64,000 nucleotides of DNA from Denitrificimonas halotolerans (lineage in GTDB: Bacteria; Pseudomonadota; Gammaproteobacteria; Pseudomonadales; Pseudomonadaceae): contig NZ_JAXIVU010000002.1 in assembly GCF_034259425.1 (NCBI RefSeq), forward strand, positions 62,001 through 126,000. The letters are read 5' to 3'. The notes beneath the pieces are model-generated. The model was not told the origin of the DNA. It did not search any database and saw only the letters and a list, made by a program, of their open reading frames with translations. Position numbers and translations under genes: made by a program. This document shows, one piece after another, positions 17,229-25,228 of this stretch (its first letter is position 1; every line of letters starts with the position of its first letter).

Positions 17229-18965
17229 ATGAATAAATTTGACCCTGATTCAGATGTATGGTTTTCATCAGTGCAGAGGCCTGAAATTATTGCTCAGGCT
17301 GACAGTATAGTGTGGGATGATGGTGCTGATTTTGTTGTAGTAGGGTATGGCGGCGCTGGAATGGCTGCAGCCTTGGAGGCGGTAGAAGGTGGCTTAGAAG
17401 TTTTAGCATTAGATCTTTTTGATGGTGGTGGCTCTACAGCTATGAATGGAGGGGTTGTGTATGCTGGCGGTGGTACCAGTGTGCAGCAAGAAGCGGGGGT
17501 CGTTGATGATGCAGAAGAAATGTATAAATATTTGCAGCTTGAAACCCAAGGAGTGATCAAAGATTCTACTTTGCGTCGGTTTTGTGAGCAAAGCCCCGCA
17601 ATGATTGATTGGCTAGTGGATCATGGAGTGCGTTTTGACAGCACACTGTTTCGGGCTAAAACGTCTTATCCACCGCAAGGTTATTATCTTTATCATGCAG
17701 ATAGTTCGTTAGCGCCTGCTTATGCTGCGGTTGCGAAACCAGCAGCGCGTGGCCATAAGGCTTGGTGTCCACCAACGAATGCAGCCATTGGCTTTGGTAA
17801 ACACTTGACTGATCCGCTGCGTAAAAGTGCTTCTCGTAAAGGCGTTCGTTTTATGGCGCAAACTGAAGTACGGCGGCTCATTTTGGATGATAAGGGGACT
17901 GTACTCGGTGTTAGTGTGGTACAGCTACCGCCTGGCCCTGAAGCTGAGCGGTGCCGTAGGTTGATGGCGTTGGCGACCAAGTGGCAAATGATGCTGCCGA
18001 GCAGTTTTCCAGGTTTTAATATTACGAATGGTATTGCTGAACGTTATTGGAAGCGGGCTGATGAAATAAAGTCTGCACATAGCATTGTTCGTCGTATTCG
18101 TGCCCGTCATGGAGTGTGTCTGAGTACCGGTGGTTTTATTCAGAACCGTCCTATGGTGCAGCATTATGCGCCTGGCTATAGTGCTAGTATGGCGATGGGG
18201 GCTCCGGGCGATAACGGTAGTGGGATTCGCTTAGGTCAGAGTGTCGGTGGAGCTGTGGATCGCTTACAGCGCATCAGCAGTTGGCGCTTTTTGAATCCGC
18301 CACAAGCATTTTCTGCGGGAATGTTGGTGAATGCTCAGGGGGAGCGTTATGTTAACGAGGCGTTGTATGGTGCTGCTGTAGGGCAGGTACTCGGTGAAGA
18401 GCAGCAAGGTGTGGGGTGGTTGATTTTAGATAAAAACCTGTACCGTAAAGCTCAACAACAATTACGTAAAGATGACATGTTGCCGTTTCAACGGCAGCCG
18501 GGGAAATTGGCTTTACTCTTTGCTAAGAAAGCGCGGACTTTGGATCAGTTAGCCGCAAAGTGCGGCTTTGATCCACATACTTTACGTGAGACAGTAAAGC
18601 GTTATAACCACACTGCGGCGGGTTGGCAGGATGACCCTTTTGGTAAAGATCAAAGTGACATGCATAGCATTGTGGATGGGCCGTTTTATGCCATTGATGT
18701 TGGGGCGAAAAGCAAACTTTTACCGCTATCGACGATGACTGTGGGAGGCTTGATAGTGGATGAAGATACAGGGGAAGTCCTGCGAGAAGATGGCAGTCCT
18801 ATACAGGGTTTATATGCTGCTGGTCGCGCAGCTTTGGGTTTACCATCGCATTTGTATATCAGTGGTTTGTCTGCTGCAGATTGTTTCTTCTCTGGGCGTC
18901 GAGCCGGTGCGCATGTGGTGGCACAAGCAACAACAGATGCCCCTACAGCTGATCCAAAAGTGTGA
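17229..18965 (+). CDS. FAD-dependent oxidoreductase, KstD/fumarate-reductase-like
   Basis: 578 residues from the ATG at 17229, placed 8 bases after an unusually strong GGAGGAG; the frame is open 16 codons further and a GTG directly precedes the ATG. Residues 35-60 hold the dinucleotide-binding motif VVVGYGGAGMAAALEA. The C-terminal stretch IQGLYAAGRAALGLPSHLYISGLSAADCFFSGRRAG is the FAD-binding end of the FAD_binding_2 family, which includes 3-ketosteroid-delta1-dehydrogenases and fumarate reductase flavoproteins. No membrane or haem partner is nearby, so a soluble KstD-like dehydrogenase is the better guess; the substrate is unknown. Likely controlled by the divergent TetR protein. Confidence 0.8.
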   Translation: MNKFDPDSDVWFSSVQRPEIIAQADSIVWDDGADFVVVGYGGAGMAAALEAVEGGLEVLALDLFDGGGSTAMNGGVVYAGGGTSVQQEAGVVDDAEEMYKYLQLETQGVIKDSTLRRFCEQSPAMIDWLVDHGVRFDSTLFRAKTSYPPQGYYLYHADSSLAPAYAAVAKPAARGHKAWCPPTNAAIGFGKHLTDPLRKSASRKGVRFMAQTEVRRLILDDKGTVLGVSVVQLPPGPEAERCRRLMALATKWQMMLPSSFPGFNITNGIAERYWKRADEIKSAHSIVRRIRARHGVCLSTGGFIQNRPMVQHYAPGYSASMAMGAPGDNGSGIRLGQSVGGAVDRLQRISSWRFLNPPQAFSAGMLVNAQGERYVNEALYGAAVGQVLGEEQQGVGWLILDKNLYRKAQQQLRKDDMLPFQRQPGKLALLFAKKARTLDQLAAKCGFDPHTLRETVKRYNHTAAGWQDDPFGKDQSDMHSIVDGPFYAIDVGAKSKLLPLSTMTVGGLIVDEDTGEVLREDGSPIQGLYAAGRAALGLPSHLYISGLSAADCFFSGRRAGAHVVAQATTDAPTADPKV

Positions 18966-19032
18966 ATCAGTGTTTAATATGCACTGCAATCTAAGCACCG
19001 ACATATGTTAGCGTTTAGATTGCAGTGGACTT

Positions 19033-20472
19033 TTAGCCTTGTAAGTGTCGTACTCGCTTAGCCAATGCAGAGAAGTCAAAGCGACTACTGCTTGGCAATA
19101 GCAGCAAAATCAGCGAAATAATGACGGGCACCAAGGAGGCTAAAAGGAAAGATTCCAATAAGTAGGTGGTTGGTTCCCCTGGCGCTGGGAACACCAACAG
19201 GCCTGCGATTAATCCAGCTAAAGTGCTCAGCACAGCGTTATAGCTTTGGTAGCGCTCGCTATAGAAACCAAAGAACACAGGGAAAGCTGCAGCACAGCAG
19301 AGTAAGTCTGCTAATAAAAATAAGTACAGAATGCTATAACCCTGCGCAGCGACGAGTAAGACAGGTACAGACAATAAAATAATCAGCCAGCGTGAAATTA
19401 AGAGCAGTTTTTGTCCACTGAGTTGCGGTAATAAACGGTGCATATCCACTACGAAAATACTGGAAAGACCACTAATAGTAGAGTCGGCACTGCTCATGAT
19501 TAAGGCCAAGCCAAAGGGTAACAGGCCAATAGCAAACCAAGTTGGAGCATCTGCTAATAGGACACTAAATAACGCGACTGAGCCGTCTCCAGGTAAGCCT
19601 AAACCGACAAAGGCTAAGCCAAATAAGCCCATAATAAAAATAATGGGGAAACTGAGTGCACCACTAAGAATAAAGCCGTTACGAATGACTTTATTATTGC
19701 GTGCGGCGAAAACACGTTGCCAAGTGCCTTGGTAAAAGAGCCCAGTGAGAACCACGGCGATAAAGAATGTAAGGCCAGATTTTAGGCCGTTGAGGTCCCA
19801 AGGATTTAAGAGCTGTGGGGCTTTATCTTGTAGACCTTGTAGCGCAGGAGCGATCCCCCCAGTGGCGTGCCAGCCAAAAGAAACGAGTACAATTAAAAAT
19901 GGAATGATAACTAGCATCTGTAAGCGGTCGGTAAAAATAGTGACACGCAAACCACCGTAGAGGGTATAGAGCAGAGTTGCTGCCATAACAATGCTAGCGG
20001 TCAGCCACAAAGGCACTGGGGCCAGTAATGACACCATTTTAGCAATCGCGGTGAGCCCAGCAGTGAGGCTGATAAACATATAGAACATCATAATGATCAG
20101 TACGAAAGCATACATGACACGTCCGTATCGGCCTAGGACAAACTCAGTCAAGGCATGACCTTCAGGCATCAAGGTGCGAATGCGATTGCCTAGAGGAATC
20201 ATGATTAAGCGGGGTACCAAAGCTCCTAGTGCATAACCAGTCACAGCGCCAATCCCACCCCACGTTGCGGCTTGCGCTGGACCAAATAAAATCCAAGTGC
20301 CCAAGGTGGTAGCTAATAAGGTGAGCAGTGTTGCGGTGCTGTTTTGGCTGTTACGGGCAACTAGAAAGTCATCCAGCTTATCTTGCGCTTGGCGTGCGTA
20401 GAGCAAGCCCGGAACAGCAAAAAGTATGGCGAATGCAGTGAGCCACACTACAGCAGTTGAAGTACTTAACAT
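19033..20472 (-). CDS. Sodium:solute symporter under TPP riboswitch (ThiV-like candidate thiamin-precursor transporter)
   Basis: 479 residues from the ATG at 20472, which has AAGGA 8 bases upstream; longer in-frame starts lie inside the leader and are rejected. It has about 13 hydrophobic segments and SSS-family motifs (TLYGGLRVTIFTDRLQMLVI, LPFGLALIMSSADSTISGLSSIFVVD). A TPP riboswitch lies in its leader (20583-20676), so its substrate should be thiamin, a precursor or a breakdown product. ThiV, a TPP-riboswitch-linked SSS protein proposed to import the pyrimidine HMP in marine bacteria, is the nearest known analogue. Substrate assignment is inference. Confidence 0.85.
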   Translation of the reverse strand: MLSTSTAVVWLTAFAILFAVPGLLYARQAQDKLDDFLVARNSQNSTATLLTLLATTLGTWILFGPAQAATWGGIGAVTGYALGALVPRLIMIPLGNRIRTLMPEGHALTEFVLGRYGRVMYAFVLIIMMFYMFISLTAGLTAIAKMVSLLAPVPLWLTASIVMAATLLYTLYGGLRVTIFTDRLQMLVIIPFLIVLVSFGWHATGGIAPALQGLQDKAPQLLNPWDLNGLKSGLTFFIAVVLTGLFYQGTWQRVFAARNNKVIRNGFILSGALSFPIIFIMGLFGLAFVGLGLPGDGSVALFSVLLADAPTWFAIGLLPFGLALIMSSADSTISGLSSIFVVDMHRLLPQLSGQKLLLISRWLIILLSVPVLLVAAQGYSILYLFLLADLLCCAAAFPVFFGFYSERYQSYNAVLSTLAGLIAGLLVFPAPGEPTTYLLESFLLASLVPVIISLILLLLPSSSRFDFSALAKRVRHLQG

Positions 20473-20480
20473 GGGTGGTT

Positions 20481-20566
20481 TCCTTGCCATTCGGCATTCG
20501 TATATACGCCTCTGTGGCGTAGAACAGGTACGACAGCAAAGAAATGAAAGGTGCGCAAAGGCAAGG
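20481..20566 (-). promoter_or_regulatory. Candidate ribosome-site-sequestering platform of the symporter leader
   Basis: In the minus-strand RNA, CCTTGCC (plus 20560-20566) is perfectly complementary to GGCAAGG (plus 20482-20488), which includes most of the symporter ribosome site AAGGA (20481-20485). A short local hairpin GCC-GAAT-GGC and a second stem TACGCC/GGCGTA (20505-20521) lie between. No T-run terminator is seen, so control is probably at translation initiation. Confidence 0.5.
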
Positions 20567-20582
20567 CTATGATTAGCATTCT

Positions 20583-20676
20583 CCATCCCTTCGCTGGCAT
20601 TACCCAGATCAGGTTCAAAGGGTTACTGCGCAGTTGCAGAGTCTCAGCCGTGATGTGGCGCCCCTTGGATGGCATA
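20583..20676 (-). promoter_or_regulatory. TPP riboswitch (THI box), symporter side
   Basis: Read on the minus strand, the segment has the conserved THI-box order: a GGGGCGCC opening, GGCTGAGA, then ACCCTTTGAACCTGATC, then GGGTAATGCCAGCGAAGGGA. These are the pyrimidine- and pyrophosphate-sensing parts of the TPP aptamer. It ends about 110 bases before the symporter start, so high TPP should lower transporter synthesis. Confidence 0.95.
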
Positions 20677-20785
20677 CAGACTAAAAAGCTTGTGGGTGAT
20701 TGTCAATTTTATCTGTTACTCCCTGTGCTGCTCGGTGTCGCTGTCTATAGTTTCATAGGGGATGTGTGCTATGGTTTTCGCTCGG

Positions 20786-20860
20786 CACGGGGTGTCCTTC
20801 TTTTGGGGCTGAGAGTATACCCGTTGAACCTGATCCAGTTCATACTGGCGAAGGGATGTC
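20786..20860 (+). promoter_or_regulatory. TPP riboswitch (THI box), SDR/monooxygenase side
   Basis: The plus strand carries CACGGGGTGTCC, GGGGCTGAGA, ACCCGTTGAACCTGATCC and ACTGGCGAAGGGATG in THI-box order. It lies 60 bases before the SDR start and about 110 bases from the divergent aptamer. It should switch off the SDR-monooxygenase pair when TPP is plentiful. A CCTC-T6-GAGG hairpin covering the SDR ribosome site (20901-20914) is the likely expression platform. Confidence 0.95.
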
Positions 20861-20900
20861 TGTCGCAGGTTAAGTTCCAGTCTGTCTATACATACCTTCG

Positions 20901-20914
20901 CCTCTTTTTTGAGG
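20901..20914 (+). promoter_or_regulatory. Hairpin masking the SDR ribosome binding site
   Basis: CCTC, six T, then GAGG: a small perfect hairpin whose 3' arm is the ribosome site of the ATG at 20921. Placed just after the TPP aptamer, it would block translation in one of the two states. The alternative pairing that frees it was not modelled. Confidence 0.55.
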
Positions 20915-20920
20915 TGTCTA

Positions 20921-21694
20921 ATGCAAAATTTTACCCGTCTTGATCAACAGCTGGTGCTGATTACTGGTGCAGCACGTGGTTTAGGGGCGCATTTGGTGCG
21001 TGCCTTTTTGCGTGAAGGTGCACGAGTAGTGATCAATTATTGCAACAGTGCTGAGGCAGCACAAAAATTGGCCAACGAAGCGCCAGATCAGCTGTTAGCG
21101 ATTCAAGCGGATGTCACCGACAAAGAAGCGGTACAAGCGATGTTTATGCGGGCACGTGAGCATTTTGGTATGCCAGTCACCACCGTGATCAACAATGCTT
21201 TACCCAGTTTTTCTTTTAATGGTGACGCACGGCCAAGTGTTGAAGCTTTAACTCTTGCACATTTAAATCAGCAGTTTGAGGGTGTGGTTGGTGGTGCGCT
21301 CAATACAACGCAAGCTGCCTTGGCGGGTATGCGCGAAGCTGGTTTTGGTCGTATTGTGAATATCGGCACTAATTTATTTCAAAACCCTGTGGTGCCTTAT
21401 CATGATTACACCGCAGGTAAGGCTGCCTTGTTGTCATTGACTCGTACTTTATCTCAAGATCTGGGTCCCGATAATGTAACGGTGAATATGGTATCTGGTG
21501 GTTTATTGCGTACCACAGATGCTTCTGCTGCAACTCCTGAGGCTGTATTTGAATACATTGCACAGAATACACCGCTGCGTCGTGTTACTACTCCAGCAGA
21601 GTTTGCCGATGCTATTTTATTTTTTGCTTCGCCTTGGGCGCGTGCGGTTACAGGGCAGAACCTCATTGTTGATGGTGGCTTGGTGAAAAACTGA
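20921..21694 (+). CDS. Short-chain dehydrogenase/reductase in TPP-regulated operon (OarX-like)
   Basis: 257 residues from the ATG at 20921, preceded by GAGGT. Classical SDR: TGAARGLG at 15-22 binds NAD(P)H, NNA at 91-93, and YTAGK gives Tyr163 and Lys167. The position of the catalytic Ser, 13 residues before Tyr, is Thr150 (NIGTN). General annotation would be 3-oxoacyl-ACP reductase, but its TPP riboswitch and coupling to a flavin monooxygenase point to thiamin-related chemistry. I recall a THI-box-linked SDR called oarX in a comparative-genomics study; that link is from memory. The stop codon overlaps the next start (TGATG), so the two genes are translationally coupled. Confidence 0.85.
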   Translation: MQNFTRLDQQLVLITGAARGLGAHLVRAFLREGARVVINYCNSAEAAQKLANEAPDQLLAIQADVTDKEAVQAMFMRAREHFGMPVTTVINNALPSFSFNGDARPSVEALTLAHLNQQFEGVVGGALNTTQAALAGMREAGFGRIVNIGTNLFQNPVVPYHDYTAGKAALLSLTRTLSQDLGPDNVTVNMVSGGLLRTTDASAATPEAVFEYIAQNTPLRRVTTPAEFADAILFFASPWARAVTGQNLIVDGGLVKN

Positions 21695-23010
21695 TGAGTA
21701 CTGAACAAAAACAGCAACGCATGATGCATATTAATTTGTTTATTATGGGTTGTGGTCATCATAAAGCGGCTTGGCGCCATCCTGACTCTATGGTTGAGCA
21801 ATTGGGTGATATCGCTTACTACGAGCGTTTAGCGCAAATTGCTGAGCGTGGCAAGCTAGATGCGGTATTTTTTGCAGATGGTGCTTCGGTGGGGAATGTT
21901 TCTGATGGGAGTCCTTGGTTTTTAGAACCGCTGACTGCTGTAGCTGCAATGAGTCGTGCTACAGAAAAAATCGGGTTTATCAGTACGGTCTCCAGTACTT
22001 TTTACACGCCATTTCATGCGGCGCGTTTGGTTGCATCGTTAGACCATATCAGTAAAGGCCGGATTGGTTGGAATGTGGTTACTTCGATGTTTGATGTGGA
22101 AGCGCGTAACCATGGCTATCAAACGATGCCACCTCATGCTGAGCGTTATCGTCGTGCAGAAGAATTTGTCAAAACAGTGTTAGGGTTGTGGGATTCTTGG
22201 CAAGATGATGCTGTAGAGTTTGATCGCCAGGGACATTATGCTAACCCAGATAAAGTACAGCCGATTAACCATGAGGGAGAGTTCTTTTTAGTGGATGGGC
22301 CATTGAATATCCCGCGCCCAGTGCAAGGACATCCAGTACTTTTTCAAGCAGGTGCTTCGGAACAAGGCCGTACTTTGGCGGCGCAATGTGCCGAAGCGAT
22401 TTATGCGGTAGCTTACGATTTACCTGCTGCTCAAAGTTATTATCGAGACATTAAGCAGCGGGTGAAAGCTTCTGGACGTAACGCTGAGGTGCCGATTATG
22501 CCTGGTTTAGTGACCTATGTAGCTGCAACAGAGGAAGAGGCGCGGGCGAAACAACGTGAGTTGGATGAGTTGTTGCCAGTGGACGCTTCTTTACGTCAGT
22601 TGAGTGTGTTTACGGAGCAGGACTGTATGACTTGGGAGTTGGATGCGCCTGTTCCTCAATTGCCTCCATTATCTGAGTTTAAAGGTCCACAAGGACGTTA
22701 CAGCACTATTTTGCGCATTATTGAGACAGAAAGCCCCACAGTACGTCAGTTACTAGGCCGTTTAGCAGCAGGTGGCGGTCATTGCACCATGGTAGGTACT
22801 CCTGAACACATTGCTGATAAGATGGAAAAATGGTTTCGCAATGAGGGAGCCGATGGCTTTAATTTAATGCCACCATCGTTACCTGAAGGCATTGAGGATT
22901 TTGTTGAGCAAGTGATTCCCGAGCTGCAACGTCGTGGTTTATTTCGTACTGAGTATGAAGGCAGTACTTTGCGCGAACATTTAGGCTTGGCCCGTCCTAA
23001 TCATTATTAA
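21694..23010 (+). CDS. Luciferase-like FMN-dependent monooxygenase (NtaA/SnaA/DszA family)
   Basis: 438 residues. TIM-barrel bacterial-luciferase-like protein of the NtaA/SnaA/SoxA(DszA) group: HHKAAWRHP, ERGKLDAVFFADG, EPLTAVAAMSRATEKIGF, DHISKGRIGWNVVTS, HAERYRRAEEFV and HPVLFQAGASEQGR are typical. Members use reduced FMN from a separate reductase and O2 to oxidise or cleave C-N or C-S bonds. The start overlaps the SDR stop by one base, placing it under the same TPP riboswitch. An oxidative step on a thiamin fragment (thiazole, pyrimidine or an oxidised thiamin) is plausible inference. No flavin reductase gene is adjacent. Confidence 0.87.
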   Translation: MSTEQKQQRMMHINLFIMGCGHHKAAWRHPDSMVEQLGDIAYYERLAQIAERGKLDAVFFADGASVGNVSDGSPWFLEPLTAVAAMSRATEKIGFISTVSSTFYTPFHAARLVASLDHISKGRIGWNVVTSMFDVEARNHGYQTMPPHAERYRRAEEFVKTVLGLWDSWQDDAVEFDRQGHYANPDKVQPINHEGEFFLVDGPLNIPRPVQGHPVLFQAGASEQGRTLAAQCAEAIYAVAYDLPAAQSYYRDIKQRVKASGRNAEVPIMPGLVTYVAATEEEARAKQRELDELLPVDASLRQLSVFTEQDCMTWELDAPVPQLPPLSEFKGPQGRYSTILRIIETESPTVRQLLGRLAAGGGHCTMVGTPEHIADKMEKWFRNEGADGFNLMPPSLPEGIEDFVEQVIPELQRRGLFRTEYEGSTLREHLGLARPNHY

Positions 23011-23055
23011 TCATTAATTGTGCGGTATTGTTCTGCAGAAAAGAGATGTCATGTG

Positions 23056-23865
23056 ATGCAAAGACTTATACAGAGAATGATCAGTGGTGCTTTATTGAGC
23101 AGTGTGTCGTTAGGAGTGCTGGCGGCAGTAGATGTTGAACAGAAGGTGCCATTGATTGCACCTAAGATTGTGGAGGTTTCAGAGTTACATCAATGTTTTG
23201 ATGAATCAGAAAATTCCTCTTGTGCAGAAATCAAACTTCAGGCAGAAATCACTGGCCTTGCTTGGTTGGATCAACAGTTGTTGGCAAAGCTGCATTTGAC
23301 TGAAGTAAGCGATGTGATGGAATTGGATGCGCACATAAAATTGTTACAGCAGCAAAGTACAGACTGGCTGAAATCTAGTATTGATGATATTGCAGAGGTG
23401 CGTGGAGAGGATGCTTCGGCTTTTATTGCCTATGAGCATTCTGACAGCTTAAGGTTTATTGCTCAGCGGTACCATTTAGCCAGTTTTAAGCAGTTCTCTT
23501 ATATGTACAGTGGCGGAGCTCATGGTATGCATGGGACGCGGTATTTTTTATATGACTTAAAAGATAAGAAGCAATTGCTATTAGCGGATATTTTGGAAGA
23601 CAGTGTGCATTACACCTTGGTAGGTATGCTGCGAGAGGTCTATCGATATGAATATCCTGATTATGCGCAAAGTTGGATTGGGAATAGTGTAGAGGAACAA
23701 GCTGAAGTACTGTTGACTGATAACTTTTTTTTCCATGAACACGGTATCACCTTTAGTTACCCACCCTATGTCTTAGGGCCGTATGCGGAAGGTGAAATAC
23801 AACTTGCTTTAGATTTTGGTCAATTAAATGGTGTTTTAAAATCAGAATACTTGTTTGGCTTTTAA
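23056..23865 (+). CDS. Periplasmic protein with RsiV-like DUF3298 domain
   Basis: 269 residues from the ATG at 23056 (an in-frame start 12 codons earlier lacks a ribosome site). Residues 1-23 form a signal peptide (SLGVLAA). The C-terminal half shows the DUF3298/RsiV pattern: SYMYSGGAHGMHGTRYFLYDLKDKKQLLLADIL, then FFFHEHGITFSYPPYVLGPYAEG. Such proteins are exported and sometimes bind lysozyme or peptidoglycan; their function in Gram-negatives is unclear. It begins 45 bases after the TPP-regulated monooxygenase, so read-through is possible, but nothing in it suggests a thiamin role. A terminator follows. Confidence 0.78.
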   Translation: MQRLIQRMISGALLSSVSLGVLAAVDVEQKVPLIAPKIVEVSELHQCFDESENSSCAEIKLQAEITGLAWLDQQLLAKLHLTEVSDVMELDAHIKLLQQQSTDWLKSSIDDIAEVRGEDASAFIAYEHSDSLRFIAQRYHLASFKQFSYMYSGGAHGMHGTRYFLYDLKDKKQLLLADILEDSVHYTLVGMLREVYRYEYPDYAQSWIGNSVEEQAEVLLTDNFFFHEHGITFSYPPYVLGPYAEGEIQLALDFGQLNGVLKSEYLFGF

Positions 23866-23904
23866 GCAAACTAGACTCAACCAATATTTGGGTCTAGCTT
23901 GCTT
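23864..23904. terminator. Bidirectional hairpin between the DUF3298 gene and yrfG
   Basis: Long inverted repeat with AAGCAA...CTAGAC / GTCTAG...TTGCTT arms between two convergent genes. There is only a weak T tract on either side, so termination is likely but not certain. Confidence 0.55.
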
Positions 23905-23917
23905 CAGTTGGACCTTA

Positions 23918-24592
23918 TTAGTGCGTTGAAGGTAAGTCACTGACAAGATCATTCAAGTCCATGGATGGAGTAAATTCTGCACAATCTTTCTCTGGTCCTT
24001 GGCTATCGGGCTGCAATACTGCACGTAAATAACCAATGCCATAGCGCTGAGCACTTCGCAGCACAGGAAGGCTGTCATCAATAAATAAACTGCGTTCAGG
24101 CTGGAAGTCCACTGCTTGGCTTAAACACTCCCAAAAACGTTGGTCTTCTTTTGGGTAGCCGTAGTCGTGCGAGCTAATGATGACGTCTAGGAATGGCTCT
24201 AAATGAACTTTTTTAAGTTTGATGTCTAAAGAGGCGCGATGGGCATTGGTGATTAAAATACAGCGTTTACCGGCTTTTTGCAGTGCCTGTAAAAACTGAT
24301 CAGAATTTGCGCGTAAGTTGATTAAATGCGCAGTATTTTGTTTCATTTGACGAATAGGTAACTCGAGTTTTTCAGTCCAAAAATCGACACAGTACCATTG
24401 AATCTGGCCAGTATAAGAAGCCAGTAGTGGTCTGATATAGGCATCAGCAGCTGCGCGCGAGATACCGTTTTTATCTGCATAATATTGCGGCATATAATCG
24501 AGCCAAAAGACATTGTCGAAGTGTAAGTCCAGTAAAGTACCGTCCATATCTAATAAAACGGTATCAATTTTGTCCCACGGTAGCTGCGGCAT
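23918..24592 (-). CDS. yrfG: GMP/IMP nucleotidase YrfG (HAD family)
   Basis: 224 residues. HAD hydrolase with motif I LLDMDGTLLDL (Asp15, Asp17), motif II ILITNAH and the late acidic motif LFIDDSLPVLRSA. The opening TVLLDMDGTLLDLHFDNVFW is characteristic of YrfG, which dephosphorylates GMP and IMP. It is divergent from nudE, 69 bases apart, the arrangement seen in Pseudomonas and E. coli. Both are nucleotide-housecleaning enzymes. Confidence 0.92.
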   Translation of the reverse strand: MPQLPWDKIDTVLLDMDGTLLDLHFDNVFWLDYMPQYYADKNGISRAAADAYIRPLLASYTGQIQWYCVDFWTEKLELPIRQMKQNTAHLINLRANSDQFLQALQKAGKRCILITNAHRASLDIKLKKVHLEPFLDVIISSHDYGYPKEDQRFWECLSQAVDFQPERSLFIDDSLPVLRSAQRYGIGYLRAVLQPDSQGPEKDCAEFTPSMDLNDLVSDLPSTH

Positions 24593-24661
24593 CGCTCATT
24601 CTCTCTAAAACTGTGTGTTCAAGCGCGCTATGATACCCGTATAAGTATTTGGAGTTTTGTT

Positions 24662-25228
24662 ATGCGAGATAAGCCAGTCATTTTGTCCACTGAAGAAGTG
24701 GCGCGTAGTCGTATTTTTCGTGTTGAGCAATTACAACTGCGTTTTAGCAATGGTGTAGAGCGCACTTACGAGCGTTTGCGTGGTAAGGCCGGTGGTTTAG
24801 GTGCAGTCATGATTGTCGCAATGCACGATGAAGAACATGTCGTATTAGTTGAAGAGTACTGCGCAGGGACTGAGTCTTATGAGTTATCACTGCCGAAAGG
24901 TTTAATTGATCCTGGCGAGGATGCTCTGCAAGCAGCCAATCGAGAGTTACAAGAGGAAGCAGGCCTTGCTGCGCGCTCATTGGAACTGATTACCGAATTA
25001 AGTCTATCACCAGGGTATATGAGCCAACGTATTCATGTGGTGTTGGCACGTGACTTATATCCATCACGTTTAGAAGGGGATGAGCCTGAGCCTATGCGGG
25101 TTGAAACAACGAGCATACGGAACTTGTTAGGACTATTAGAACATCCACAGTTTTCTGAAGGCCGTGCATTAGCTGCTATGTATGTCGTACGTGATTTACT
25201 CTTGCAGCGTGGAGAATTAAAAGCATGA
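24662..25228 (+). CDS. nudE: ADP-compounds hydrolase NudE
   Basis: 188 residues. The Nudix box is complete: GLIDPGEDALQAANRELQEEAGL (G-x5-E-x7-RELQEEAGL). NudE hydrolyses ADP-ribose, AP3A, NADH and similar compounds. The last 4 bases overlap the cysQ start (ATGA), so the two are translationally coupled. Confidence 0.93.
   Translation: MRDKPVILSTEEVARSRIFRVEQLQLRFSNGVERTYERLRGKAGGLGAVMIVAMHDEEHVVLVEEYCAGTESYELSLPKGLIDPGEDALQAANRELQEEAGLAARSLELITELSLSPGYMSQRIHVVLARDLYPSRLEGDEPEPMRVETTSIRNLLGLLEHPQFSEGRALAAMYVVRDLLLQRGELKA

Noticed and set aside
20473..20586. N-terminal extension of the symporter (38 codons)
   Set aside because: Lies in the riboswitch leader; SD and first membrane helix fit the ATG at 20472.
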